Origin: Polaribacter filamentus
GTDB lineage: Bacteria > Bacteroidota > Bacteroidia > Flavobacteriales > Flavobacteriaceae
Direction: 5' to 3'
Length of the DNA: 64,000 bases
Assembly (NCBI RefSeq): GCF_002943715.1
Contig: NZ_MQUA01000004.1
Span: 124,001 to 188,000 of the forward strand
Below the pieces are notes generated by a model. The model had not been told where the DNA came from, ran no database searches, and saw nothing but the letters and a program-made list of their open reading frames with translations. Below, piece after piece: positions 9,742 through 20,141 of the stretch; position 1 is the stretch's first letter, and the number at the start of each line of letters is the position of its first letter. A program made the translations under genes and the position numbers.

Positions 9742-10929
9742 TTATAATGAACGTCTAATACCAAGCTCTAAACCCCGTAACTCGGCTAATCCCCGCAAAC
9801 GTCCAATCCCTGAATATCCAGGATTTGTTTTCTTTTGTAAATCATCTAACATCTTGTGACCATGATCTGGTCTAAATGGCATTCTAAAATCTTGTCTTCC
9901 AGCAGCAATTCGTTTTTGCTGTTCTAAAACTAGTGCTTTCATTACGGAATACATATCCACATCACCATCTAAATGATCTGCTTCGTGGAAGTTCCCTTCT
10001 GCGTCACTTTTAGTACTGCGTAAATGTATAAAGTGAATTCGATCGCCTAAACGTTCTACCATTCCTGGTAAATCATTATCTGCTCTAACTCCAAAAGAAC
10101 CAGTACAGAATGTTAATCCATTATTAGGACTTTTTACAGCCTCATACAAATCGACAATATCTTGTTCTGTACTCACAACTCTTGGCAAACCAAGAATTGG
10201 AAATGGTGGATCATCTGGATGTATACACATTAAAATTCCAGCCTTTTCAGCTGAAGGAATAATTTCCGAGAGAAATGAAAACAGGTTCGCTTTTAGTTCT
10301 TTAGGTCCTATGTTGTTATAGGTTGCTAAAACGGTATTGAATTCTTTTAGAGTATAGCCTTCTTCAGCACCAGGTAAACCAGCTATAATATTTTTTATTA
10401 TTATTTTTTGTTCTAAATCTGATGTATTTTTTAAATAGTTTTTTGCGGCTTCTTTTTGTTCGTGCGTGTAATCATTTTCTGCATCGGTGCGCTTTAATAG
10501 TAACAAATCAAAAGCAGCAAATGCATTCGCTTCAAAACGTAATGCAGTAGATTTATCGTCGACCTCATAATCAAGATTAGTACGTGTCCAATCTAAAACT
10601 GGCATAAAGTTATAGCATACAATATCAATTCCACATTTTCCAAGATTAGTTAACGTTTGCTTGTAATTATCTATGTACAATTGACAATCTCCAGATTTCG
10701 TCTTAATATTTTCATGAATTGGCACAGATTCTACTACAGACCATGTTAATCCAATGTTTTCTATAATATCTTTTCTCTTTTGAATTTCTTCAACGGTCCA
10801 AATTTCTCCATTTGGAATATGATGTAACGCAGAAACTACACCCGTAGCGCCAGATTGTTTTACATCTAATAGGGAAACTGGATCTTTTGGTCCATACCAA
10901 CGCCAAGTTTGTTCTAAATTTCCTCTCAT
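9742..10929 (-). CDS. uxuA: D-mannonate dehydratase
   Basis: 395 residues, standard UxuA length, TIM-barrel. Motifs are [59 protein letters not shown] and FRPDHGH; the Cys and His residues in these blocks are the metal ligands in UxuA. The enzyme converts D-mannonate to KDG in the glucuronate branch. It lies 12 bp after the SDR gene that probably supplies mannonate and 19 bp before kduI. No uxaC isomerase is in the window, so glucuronate isomerisation must be encoded elsewhere. Confidence 0.97.
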   Translation of the reverse strand: MRGNLEQTWRWYGPKDPVSLLDVKQSGATGVVSALHHIPNGEIWTVEEIQKRKDIIENIGLTWSVVESVPIHENIKTKSGDCQLYIDNYKQTLTNLGKCGIDIVCYNFMPVLDWTRTNLDYEVDDKSTALRFEANAFAAFDLLLLKRTDAENDYTHEQKEAAKNYLKNTSDLEQKIIIKNIIAGLPGAEEGYTLKEFNTVLATYNNIGPKELKANLFSFLSEIIPSAEKAGILMCIHPDDPPFPILGLPRVVSTEQDIVDLYEAVKSPNNGLTFCTGSFGVRADNDLPGMVERLGDRIHFIHLRSTKSDAEGNFHEADHLDGDVDMYSVMKALVLEQQKRIAAGRQDFRMPFRPDHGHKMLDDLQKKTNPGYSGIGRLRGLAELRGLELGIRRSL

Positions 10930-10941
10930 TTTATTTCTTTT

Positions 10942-11769
10942 TTATACGCCACTATATGCTGCAAATCCACCATCAATTGGCACTACAACTCCTGTTACAA
11001 ATTTTGCTCCTTCGCCACATAACCACAAAGTGGTACCTACTAAATCTTCTGGCTCTCCATAACGCCCCATAGGGGTTTGATCTATAATCTGTTGACCACG
11101 CTGGGTTAGACTGCTATCTTCATTTGTTAATAAAGTACGGTTCTGATCTGTTAAGAAAAAACCAGGCGCCAGAGCATTAACACGAATTCCTACTTTAGAA
11201 AAGTGAACGGCTAACCATTGTGTAAAATTAGAAACAGCTGCTTTTGCACCACTATAAGCTGGGATTTTAGTTAAAGGTGTGAACGCATTCATGGATGAAA
11301 TATTTAAAATATTACATCCTTCTCTTCCAACCATATCTGTTGCAAAAACTTGCGTTGGCAACAAGGTCCCTATAAAATTTAAGTTGAATGTAAACTGAAT
11401 TCCGTTTACATCTAAATCAAAAAAAGTTTTAAAACCTTCTGTTTTATTCGCTAAATCTGCAGCCTCTAAATACGGATTGGACGTTGTGCCTAAAGGATGG
11501 TTTCCTCCTGCGCCATTTACTAAAATATCAACCTTACCAAAAGCATCATTTATTACTTTTTTTGCTGCGAGTAAAGAGTCTTTTTCTAACACATTTGCAG
11601 CAACACCAATTGCTTGGCCGCCTGCTTTATTAATTTTATCTGCTACTTTATCTGCGGCATCTTTTCTTAAATCTAAAACAGCAACCTTGTTCCTTTGTTT
11701 TGCAAATGCCAGCGCTAAAGTGCTACATAAAACGCCTCCTGCTCCTGTTAATACGATTGTTTTATTCAT
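10942..11769 (-). CDS. SDR oxidoreductase, probable D-fructuronate/mannonate reductase
   Basis: 275 residues from the ATG at 11769 (MNKTIVLTGAGGVLC). An open extension to 11841 runs through the operator region and is rejected. It has the TGAGGVLC nucleotide motif, NGAGG, Ser-Tyr-Lys catalysis in ISSMNAF and AYSGAKAA, and a C-terminal TGVVVPIDGGFAAYSG. Being the first gene of an operon with uxuA next, it most likely reduces D-fructuronate to D-mannonate, replacing classical UxuB, which is a different family. That role is known for similar SDRs in Bacteroidota but here is inferred from context. Confidence 0.82.
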   Translation of the reverse strand: MNKTIVLTGAGGVLCSTLALAFAKQRNKVAVLDLRKDAADKVADKINKAGGQAIGVAANVLEKDSLLAAKKVINDAFGKVDILVNGAGGNHPLGTTSNPYLEAADLANKTEGFKTFFDLDVNGIQFTFNLNFIGTLLPTQVFATDMVGREGCNILNISSMNAFTPLTKIPAYSGAKAAVSNFTQWLAVHFSKVGIRVNALAPGFFLTDQNRTLLTNEDSSLTQRGQQIIDQTPMGRYGEPEDLVGTTLWLCGEGAKFVTGVVVPIDGGFAAYSGV

Positions 11770-11796
11770 AATTATAATACCTATTTTGTTAATTTC

Positions 11797-11808
11797 GTGT
11801 ACGCAAAC
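11797..11808. promoter_or_regulatory. Operator-like site 1 (GTGTACGCAAAC)
   Basis: This 12-mer differs by one base from the core of the palindrome 33 bp further on (GTGTACGCACAC). It lies 28 bp upstream of the SDR start codon in the divergent intergenic region next to a LacI-family gene. The spacing of 33 bp is about three helical turns, so two regulator dimers could sit on the same face. Confidence 0.5.
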
Positions 11809-11816
11809 GTAAATAT

Positions 11817-11854
11817 ATAAATAAAAATAGTGTACGCACACTATTTTTATTTAT
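11817..11854. promoter_or_regulatory. Perfect palindrome, likely LacI-family operator
   Basis: Two perfectly complementary 17-bp arms (11817-11833 and 11838-11854) flank ACGC; the central part reads AATAGTGT-ACGC-ACACTATT. It lies midway between the uronate operon (-) and the LacI-type regulator (+). LacI-family proteins bind such near-symmetric sites, so the local regulator probably represses here. The long AT-rich outer arms could also form a hairpin in RNA. Confidence 0.7.
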
Positions 11855-11896
11855 TTTTATTGCTTTATTATTTTTCGAGTAAACTAAATAAATAAC

Positions 11897-12976
11897 ATGT
11901 TAAGAATAAAAGATATTGCCTTAGAAGCAAATGTATCTGAAGGAACGGTTGATAGAGTGCTACATAACAGAGGTGGTGTTTCGAAAAAAACGGAAGAAAA
12001 AATTAAGAAAATTTTACAAGAAAGAAATTTTATTCAAAATCCAGTTGCCAGTGCATTGGCGATGCAAACTAATTTTAGCATTGGCGTTTTAATTCCAGAA
12101 TTTACAGACGAAGATATATTTTGGAAATCTCCATACTTTGGAATTCTAAAAGCAAGCAGTGAAGTTAAAAATACTGGTATACGGGTAGATCACTATTCGT
12201 TTAAACCATCTGAACCTAGTTCATATATTGATGCTTTTACTAAATTAATTGCTACAAAACCAAGCGCTGTTTTATTAGTTCCTTTTTTTATTGAAAAAAC
12301 AAAAAAAATACTAAATCAATTAAAAGCATTAGACATTGAATGTTATTTTTTGAACATAGAACCTTTAGGCTTTGATGATGTTCGTTTTATAGGTCAAGAT
12401 GCTTACAATGCTGGATTTATAGCTGGGAAATTAATGAATTTAAGCATTCCAGAAAACAGATCAACCTTAATAATTAAAACTAAAAATCAAGTAAAAAATC
12501 AAACAATTTCTTCTAGAATTCAAGGTTACGAAAACTATTTTACAGAAAATAAATTAAAGAATACCGTTACAAAATTAACGATAGATAATTTTGCGGATGT
12601 AAGTTCTAATAGAAAAATAATCAAAACTTTTTTAGAAAAAAACAAGTCTATAAAAGGTATTTTTGTGCCATCAAGTAGAATTTCGAAAATTGTAGCATGT
12701 TTCTCCGAAGAGCAATTAAAAGATTTAAAATTGATTGGTTTTGATAATATTGATAAAAATATTGAATTGCTAAAAGACGATTCTATTGCCTTTTTAATTT
12801 CTCAAAAACCTTTTGAACAAGGCTACGAAGCCATTCGTTTAATTGCAGATCAACTAAAGTTTAAAAAAAATATAGCTGCTAAAATTTACCTTCCTATTGA
12901 TATTCTCATAAAAGAAAATGTAATTTATCCTGATTTAAATCAAAAGTTGTTTGAGAACGAAAACTATCCTAAATAA
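11897..12976 (+). CDS. LacI-family transcriptional regulator of the uronate operon
   Basis: 359 residues. The N-terminal helix-turn-helix is RIKDIALEANVSEGTVDRVL, followed by the hinge region NPVASALAMQTN, and then a periplasmic-binding-protein-like effector domain (SIGVLIPEF, FIGQDAYNAGFIAGK, LIGFDNIDKN). It is divergent from the SDR-uxuA-kduI-kduD-TRAP operon with two related operator-like sites between the two starts. The likely effector is a uronate breakdown product such as KDG or a keto-uronate (inference). The gene ends about 100 bp before the beta-helix gene, which carries another TACGCA-containing sequence near 13038-13050. Confidence 0.9.
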   Translation: MLRIKDIALEANVSEGTVDRVLHNRGGVSKKTEEKIKKILQERNFIQNPVASALAMQTNFSIGVLIPEFTDEDIFWKSPYFGILKASSEVKNTGIRVDHYSFKPSEPSSYIDAFTKLIATKPSAVLLVPFFIEKTKKILNQLKALDIECYFLNIEPLGFDDVRFIGQDAYNAGFIAGKLMNLSIPENRSTLIIKTKNQVKNQTISSRIQGYENYFTENKLKNTVTKLTIDNFADVSSNRKIIKTFLEKNKSIKGIFVPSSRISKIVACFSEEQLKDLKLIGFDNIDKNIELLKDDSIAFLISQKPFEQGYEAIRLIADQLKFKKNIAAKIYLPIDILIKENVIYPDLNQKLFENENYPK

Positions 12977-13078
12977 TATAAAACAGACGATAGTAGACTT
13001 ATTTTGAACTATAAGCACCTTCTTTATTTCTATTTTTACGCAGTACACACCTTTTAAATAAATAGAAATTAATCCATT

Positions 13079-14700
13079 ATGAATTATAAAAAATCATTTC
13101 TTTTTACTGTACTAATTTTAAATTTCCTCGGCTTTTTAAACGCTCAAGAAATTCCAAAAATAATTTCTGAGAGAGAAACTATAACAAAAAATTATATGCC
13201 AGATTTTAGCTATGCTGGATATCAATTTGGGAAAAAGAAATTCCGGTTACTACTGGTAAAGTAATTTTAGCAACCGATTATGGAGTCATTGCTAATGATC
13301 TTTTAGATGATTCTAAAAATTTAATAAAAGCAATAAACGCAGCAAATAAAGTGGTAGGAAATGTAATTTTACAATTGCCAGTTGGTAGAATTATTTTAAG
13401 TGAAATTATTTATATAGAGAGAAGCAATTTTGTTTTACGCGGCGCTGGAACGGGTAAATTGGGTTCTGAAATTTATTTTCCAAGACCTTTAATGTATGCT
13501 AAAGATCCTAAAAGTTTACAAGAACTACGAGAATACTTGATTCAATTTGACAAAAGGCAACGTGAAAAAGAAAATAATATTGATTTGCCTTTTTCGCAAT
13601 ATGCTTGGTCTGGTGGTTTTATTTGGACGCGAATTCCTGGAGTTCGTGTAAAGTCTTATCTTCAAAAATATGAAAAGCCTTACAACGTTTTAGCCAATGT
13701 TTTAGAGGGTAAAAAAGGAGCATTTACATTGAAAGTTAAAAATGTAAAAGGACTTAAAAAAGGGGATGTTGTTGTGCTACAATTATTTAATAAAGATGGA
13801 GAAACTGCTGAAATTATTAAAGAGATGTACAAAGGTGCTGATGTGAAAATTGGTGCTCATCATTGGAATTTCCCGGATTTACCTTTGGTGAATCAACAAG
13901 TGGTCGTTACTTCTGTTAAAAATAATATTGTTACCATAAAATCGCCTTTAACTATAGATATTAAACCAACCTATAAAGCACAAATTACTGAATGGAAACA
14001 TTTAGAAGAAGTAGGTATAGAGCATCTAAAGTTAACGTTTCCTGAAAGTCCGAGAGTGGCGCATCACGTAGAGCCTGGGAATAACGGAATTTTTTTAACA
14101 CGTATTTTTAATAGTTGGGTAAAAGATGTAGTGATTGAAAATGCAGATAGCGGAATTTTAACCGAAGAAATTGCCAACGTAACCATCAAAAATATTACAA
14201 CACAAGGCACAAATTTTGCACATTACACGGTTGCAATGGCTGGGGTCCATAATGTTTTAGCAGAAAATATTAAAGTGTATAATGAGGCTGAACATCCGTT
14301 GAGTTTTAATACGTTTTCTACTAAAAATGTGTATTTAAATTGCGAAGTTTTTGTAAAGCCTGTTTTAGATCAACATTCTGGCGCAAATCAACAAAATTTA
14401 TTTGATAATATTACAGTGCATTTAACCCCAAATGAAGATAGAAGTTATCCTCTTTTTACTTGTGGTAGTCCAGGATACTGGAAACCTCCCCATGCTTCTT
14501 ATAGTGCTTTTTGGAACATTAATGTTAATTTGTTAAGTGGTTTAGAAAACAGAGCTCCTGTGCTTTTAAACGGAATGAAAGATGGTCCTTTTGCAAGGTT
14601 AATTGGTGTTCATGGTAATCATACTTTTAAAATTGAATATGGTCCAAGTCCTTATATTGAGATGACAAATACTAAATTAAAAGACATTCCGTCATTATAA
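13079..14700 (+). pseudogene. Secreted right-handed beta-helix protein (pectate-lyase-like), one frameshift
   Basis: First of three related proteins in this window (others at 23.8 and 35.2 kb). Signal peptide at residues 1-21, ending NAQ, then PDFSYAGYQFG, a pectate-lyase-3-type helix (NFVLRGAG, NVTIKNITTQG, HNVLAENIKVYN) and a conserved C-terminal block QHSGANQQNLFDN and LLNGMKDGPFARLIGVHG that I take to be DUF4955-like. The frame slips by one missing base in GGGAAAAA at 13229-13236. Restored, the product is about 540 residues and the missing part reads GVIANDLLDDSKNL, as in the paralogs. It probably binds or cleaves uronate-containing glycan outside the cytoplasm; activity is not known. Confidence 0.8.
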
Positions 14701-14771
14701 ATCTATCAATTAAATAAAAGATTAAAAAAATAGTTATCTTTTAACGCTCTAATTTTTACGATTCCTCTTTT

Positions 14772-17700
14772 ATGAATTTAAAACAATTCTTCTTACTAAT
14801 CTTTTGTGTTGCTAGTTATAACGCTGTCTTTTCTCAAGCACCAGAAATTCAATTTAATCATGTTTCTACTTCAAAAGGATTGTCTCAAAGCTCTGTAATT
14901 GCAATTCAGCAAGATAAATTGGGCCAAATGTGGTTTGGAACTAGAGATGGTTTAAATAAATATGATGGCAATTCTTTTACTATTTATAGAAATATTGCAG
15001 AGGATAAAACTTCTATAAGTAACAATGATATTTTATCAATTTTAGAAGATAAAGATGGGTTTATTTGGGTTGGAACTTATAATGGATTGAATAAATACGA
15101 CCCAAAGACAAATACGTTTACCAACTATTTTCATAACAACAAAAGTAATTCTTTAAGCAATAATACCATTTGGGCAATTAAAGAAATGTCTAATGGAGAA
15201 ATCTGGATTGGAACTTCAAACGGACTTTCCATTTATAATAAAACCAAAGACTCTTTCACTAATGTTTTTCATCAAATAAAGAGTTCGCAAAGCATTTCTG
15301 GAAATCATATTCTATCTATTTTAGAAACGAAAGATCAAACAATCTGGATTGGTACCACCTCTGGTTTAAGTAAATTTAGTAACAATAAAAACGGTTATTA
15401 TGTTTTTAAAAATTACACCACTTTAAATGATAATTTCTCTCCTTTAAGCATTCAAGACTTATCAGAAAGTAGAGGGAACAAACTCTTAATTGCATCAAAA
15501 AATAATGGTGTCTTATTTTTTAACACTACCAAAAATAAAATTGAAAAATATTTGCCAGAAAACCTTCAAAATGAAGTTTCAAAAGATATAAGACAACTTG
15601 TTTTTGATGATAAAGAGGCACTTTGGATTGGAACTTATAATGGATTACATATTCTTGATAAAAAGAAAAAATTACGCACTTTAAAAAATCAAAAAAATAA
15701 CTCTAAAAGTTTAAGTAAAAATAGTATAAAATCTATTTTGAAGGATAAAAAAGGTTCTATTTGGATTGGTACTTATTATGGAGGACTTAATATTTGGGAT
15801 GATGAAAATGTAAACTTCATAAATTTTTCTGAAGCTGGTAACACAAAGAAATTAAGTTATAATGTTGTAAGTTCTATAGAAAATTACGAAAAAAAACTTT
15901 TCATAGGTACCGAGGGAAAAGGAATAAATATTTTTGACACCAAAACGAATGAGCTAAAATATTTACTTCCAGACACCAATGTAAAATCACTTTTTGTTAA
16001 CAAAAGTGAACTTTGGATTGGAACTTTTAATAAAGGAATTGCAATTTTTGATATAGAAAATAATACCTTTAAAAATGATAAGGAAACAAAAAAATTCGTG
16101 AATTATTAAGTGAAACAGGAGTTTATTCTATAGAAAAAGATCAAGAAAATACACTTTGGATTGGAACTTTTGGTTTAGGAGTAATTCACTATAACCCCTT
16201 AGAAAAAACGTTTAGAATTATTGAAAATAATAAAATAGATGATAATTCTTTGTCAAATAACTTAGTAAGATCAATTACCATAGATTCTAAAAACAATGTT
16301 TGGGTAAGTACACAAATAGGTTTAAATAAAATATCCAAAAACAACGAAATTAAACGGTATTTTTATGAAAATAATGTGGAATCTGGTGATGATATTACTG
16401 GTGTTTTTGAAGATACAAATAACGCTATCTGGGCAGGTACTAAAGCAAAAGGACTCCATAAATTAGATGGAGAAATATTTCTTAAGGTACCTCTTACAGA
16501 TAAAAAAAACCCCGTTTCTAATATTCATAGCATTCTAGAAGATGCCAACAAAAACTTATGGATAAGCACTAATGAAGGAATTATTAAATACAGTATTGAA
16601 CAAAAAAATAGCATTATTTACAACGAAAAAGACGGCTTAATTAGTAATGAATTTAATGACAACGCGAGTTTAAAAATTAAAGATTCTCAATTTTATTTTG
16701 GTGGCCCAAATGGAATTACTTCTTTTAATACCAATAATTTCACCATAAACAAATATGCTCCACAAGTTTTAATTACAGATTTCAAGATAAAGAATAAATC
16801 TCTAAAATTAAATAGTGTAAACCCTATTTTAGAAAAAACTATTGGATTTACAGATAATATTTCCTTAAATTATGAAGAAGGAAATTTCTCTATTACATTC
16901 GCAATTCCAAGTTTTATAAATTCAGAAAATAATTCGTATCAATTTCGGTTAAAAGGATTAGAAGAAGAATGGACTTACACCTCAGAAAATACTGCGAATT
17001 ATACAATTCAGAATTCGGGAGACTATACTTTCGAAGTAAAAGGTGCTAATAGTCATGGTGTTTGGAACGAGACACCAACCACTTTAAAAATAAAAGTGCA
17101 TCCTGCGCCTTGGCGCAGTTGGTGGGCTTTTCTATTGTATTCGCTTGCAATAGGTACTGCAATTAAATTTTTAATTTCAATTCAAAAATCGAAAGCACGT
17201 TTAAAGCATGAGTTAGATTTAGAATATTTAGAAAGTAAAAAAATAGAAGAAAATAACAAAGCAAAACTAGAGTTTTTTACCAATATTTCTCACGAATTTA
17301 GAACTCCATTAACATTAATACTAGGGCCATTACAACAGATTTTAACAGACTACAATGGCAGTAGTAAAATGTATAAAAAATTATTAATTGTAGATAATAG
17401 TGCAAAATATTTATTACAATTAATTAATAGGTTGATGGATTTTAGAAAGTTAGAAGAAAATCTTTTTAAACTAGAAGCTGCCGAAGGAAACATTGTAAAG
17501 TTTTTAAGAGAAATCTTTCTCTCATTTACAGAATTTGCAAAATATGGGGGTTATGAATATAATTTTCATACAGCAGAAGATGAAATTTTAGTCTATTATG
17601 ATCGCTATAAATTAGAACGTGTTTTCTATAATTTAATATCAAATGCATTTAGATATACGCCTAAAAACGGGGTCATAAACTTTAGAGTAGCACAAGAAAA

Positions 17701-18841
17701 TGGAGCAATTATAATTTCTGTTGAAGATGCTGGTATTGGAATTTCAAAAGAAAATCAAGAGAAAATATTTGATCGATTTTTTGAAATAAATAGCAGCAAT
17801 AATAAATCAGACAGTTACAATAAAGGCACAGGAATTGGTCTGTCTATTGCAAAAAATATTGTTAAATTACATAAAGGACAAATTGAAGTACAAAATAATG
17901 AAAATGATATAGGCTCTGTTTTTAATGTTATACTTCCTTTAGGAAAAGAACATTTAAACGAAGATGAAATTATAAAAGATTTTAAATTTAGTGATGACAT
18001 TTCTCAATATGTAAATCAACAAAATCTAACTCCTGTAATAATTGAAGATGAATTGACAGATAAAATAATAGATGCTGAAAAAGCGACCATTATTTTGGTA
18101 GAAGACAACAAACCGCTTCGTAAATTTATGAAAGGTTTGTTAAAAGAAAATTACAATATCTTAGAAGCTGAGAATGGTAAAATTGGCTTAAAAATGGCAA
18201 TTAAACATTTACCAAACCTTATTGTTAGTGATGTTGTGATGCCTGTTATGGTGGGTACAGAATTGTGTTCAGAAATTAAAAATAACATTAAAACCAGTCA
18301 TATTCCTATTATATTATTAACATCTAGATCTTCCTTAATATACAAATTAGAAGGTTTAGAAAGTGGTGCAGATGATTATATTAGTAAACCTTTTAACATA
18401 ACCGAATTTAAAATAAGAATACAGAACTTACTTAAATCATCTAACAGATTAAAAGAAAAATTTAGTGGAGAAGAGGCTATCTTTTCTAATGAAGTAATTA
18501 TTTCTTCTTTAGATGAGAAACTATATAAAAAAGCACTAAGTATTATTGAAGATAATATTTCTAATGAAGAATTCAATATTCCTTTCTTCTGTTCAGAATT
18601 AGGTGTTAGTAGAACCATGTTGTTCATTAAAATAAAAGCATGGAATAACTTTACACCGAATGATTTTATTCAACATTTTAGAATGAAACGGGCTGCACAA
18701 TTATTAGAACAAGGAAAAATAAACATTTCTGAAGTGAGTTATAAGGTTGGTTTCAAAAGCCCTAAATATTTCAGCAAATGCTTCTTTAAAAAATATGGAG
18801 AAACACCTTCTCAATATTCTAATAAGTTTTCAGACTTCTAA
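14772..18841 (+). pseudogene. Hybrid two-component system sensor/regulator (HTCS), one frameshift
   Basis: One-protein PUL regulator, about 1356 residues once repaired. In order: signal peptide; about a dozen propeller repeats of the type IWIGT-x-NGL; a Y_Y_Y domain; a membrane segment (WWAFLLYSLAIGTAI); histidine kinase with phospho-His841 in ISHEFRTPL; ATPase domain; receiver with Asp1154 in SDVVMPVM; and a C-terminal AraC-type DNA-binding domain (ELGVSRTMLFIKIKAW). The propeller binds an oligosaccharide in the periplasm and the AraC domain activates PUL genes. One A is missing from an A run at 16088-16094, between two propeller repeats. The gene lies upstream of the GH88-GH2-lyase operon, the likely target. 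Confidence 0.92.
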
Positions 18842-18946
18842 AAAAAAAATAAACACTTCTCATTATAGTCAATCGTGTAAAGGATCTGGATGATTTTACC
18901 CCTTTTTTAGGACTTCTAGTTTTAACGGTTAAGCTACATTTGAACA

Positions 18947-19036
18947 ATGAAAAATAAAATTAAAAGCTTCTTAATAGAGATTATTCTTATTTCGATAATT
19001 ATAATTTCATTTTTAGCTATTATTTACTTTAGTTAA
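18947..19036 (+). CDS. Possible 29-residue membrane peptide
   Basis: An ATG-started frame encodes six polar residues, then an almost uninterrupted Ile/Leu/Phe stretch that would span a membrane. There is no recognisable family. It follows the HTCS by about 100 bp. It may be a real small membrane protein, or the leader of a gene whose body was lost, since a repeat and then a truncated binding protein follow directly. Confidence 0.3.
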   Translation: MKNKIKSFLIEIILISIIIISFLAIIYFS

Positions 19037-19038
19037 CG

Positions 19039-19067
19039 CAGAATATAAATAACCAAAAACTTTAGAA
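19039..19067 (+). repeat. 29-bp direct repeat, copy 1
   Basis: A 29-bp stretch beginning CAGAATATAAATAACC and ending ACTTTAGAA is identical to 47201-47229. Here it precedes the truncated solute-binding protein; there it follows the third GH95 gene. It could be a shared promoter/leader or a rearrangement scar. Confidence 0.7.
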
Positions 19068-19087
19068 CATTAACTTGATTAAAATTA

Positions 19088-20119
19088 AACATTTATAATG
19101 ATAGCGTTTATGGTTCTCCATACACAAATGGAAAAATCAGAGGTACTGGTTATATGTTCGCAACACTGCAGTGTTAAAAAAACAGGAATAGATGAGGAAT
19201 TTATTCCTAAAACATGGAAGCCATTGTTGAAATGTGTGAAAAAATAAAACAGAACACAGAAATTTACCCATTAGTGATACCAATGAAGACAGCTATTGGC
19301 ATACGGAATACCTGGATTTCACTAGCAGGTGCTATCAAAACTGATCAGTTTTTTGATTATCAGAAAGGACGGTTTGCAATTGATAATCCAGATTTAATTC
19401 AAGCTTTTAATTTTATTAAGAAACTTTATGACCTCAATCTGGTTATGCCGGGTTTTTATGATAATGCCAAAGCCAGAAGGGAGTTTGGCACTGGTAATGC
19501 TGCTTTTATATTTGATAGTAGTTATTTTCCTAATGTACTCAAATCCAAGATGAACCTGAATACAGATTCCATACAAATTAGCCGTCCGCCCTATCCTGAT
19601 CATAAACCTCATGGGGCTATTTCGAATAGAAATACCGAAAATAAAATATGGATCAGCAGCCAGACAAAACACCTAAAAGAGGCCCGTTTATTCATCGAAT
19701 GGATGACCAGACCAGGGGGCTATTACGCATTAGAATATATGAAAAGAAGCCTGGGCATATTGGCTTTTTGCGATCATGAAAAATACAGAGACCAACTTCC
19801 TTTTCAATTAATCCAGTTAATTGAGGCCTCCGAAGGTCTTAAATTAAACGATCCAGAACCCCTTGAAAAATGTTCGGATTTATCAAAATCTAAAGCATTT
19901 CAGGCAGCTGAAGAGTTCCATCCAGGCTGGGAATGGGACGTAATTTACAAAGGGTTATTTGGTAATGAGAATTTTGTGTCTCTGGTAAATGAACTAACAA
20001 AAAAGAAAAATAACGTTTTTAAAAAGACCCTTTTACTGGAAAAAGAAGAGGGATCGGACATCTCAAAAGAGTGCTATCAATTTCCAGATTGGAAACTCAA
20101 AAAAACTAAATCTTATTAA
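19088..20119 (+). pseudogene. ABC-type extracellular solute-binding protein, N-terminus lost, two frameshifts
   Basis: The C-terminal two thirds of a family 1/8 sugar-binding protein: PYTNGKIRGTGYM, then DEEFIPKTW, then EAIVEMCEKIK, AFIFDSSYF, and WDVIYKGLFG. Two single missing bases break it, in TT at 19157-19158 (expected MFRNTAVLKKTGID) and in GG at 19216-19217 (expected TWEAIV). The N-terminal lobe and signal peptide are absent: sequence upstream is unrelated and includes a 29-bp repeat. No ABC permease or ATPase gene is nearby, so it is probably a relic. The open part from 19214 is 301 residues. Base composition looks less AT-rich than the neighbouring HTCS. Confidence 0.75.
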
Positions 20120-20141
20120 TAGTATATAAAAATTGACTTTT

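Noticed and set aside
11770-11841. N-terminal extension of the SDR oxidoreductase to 11841
   Set aside because: It would read through the operator palindromes and give a Tyr/Val/Cys-rich tail not expected before a TGAGG nucleotide motif.
12977-13078. Strong third LacI operator at 13038-13050
   Set aside because: Only the TACGCA core agrees with the other two sites and the palindrome is not preserved, so I list it as a hint only.
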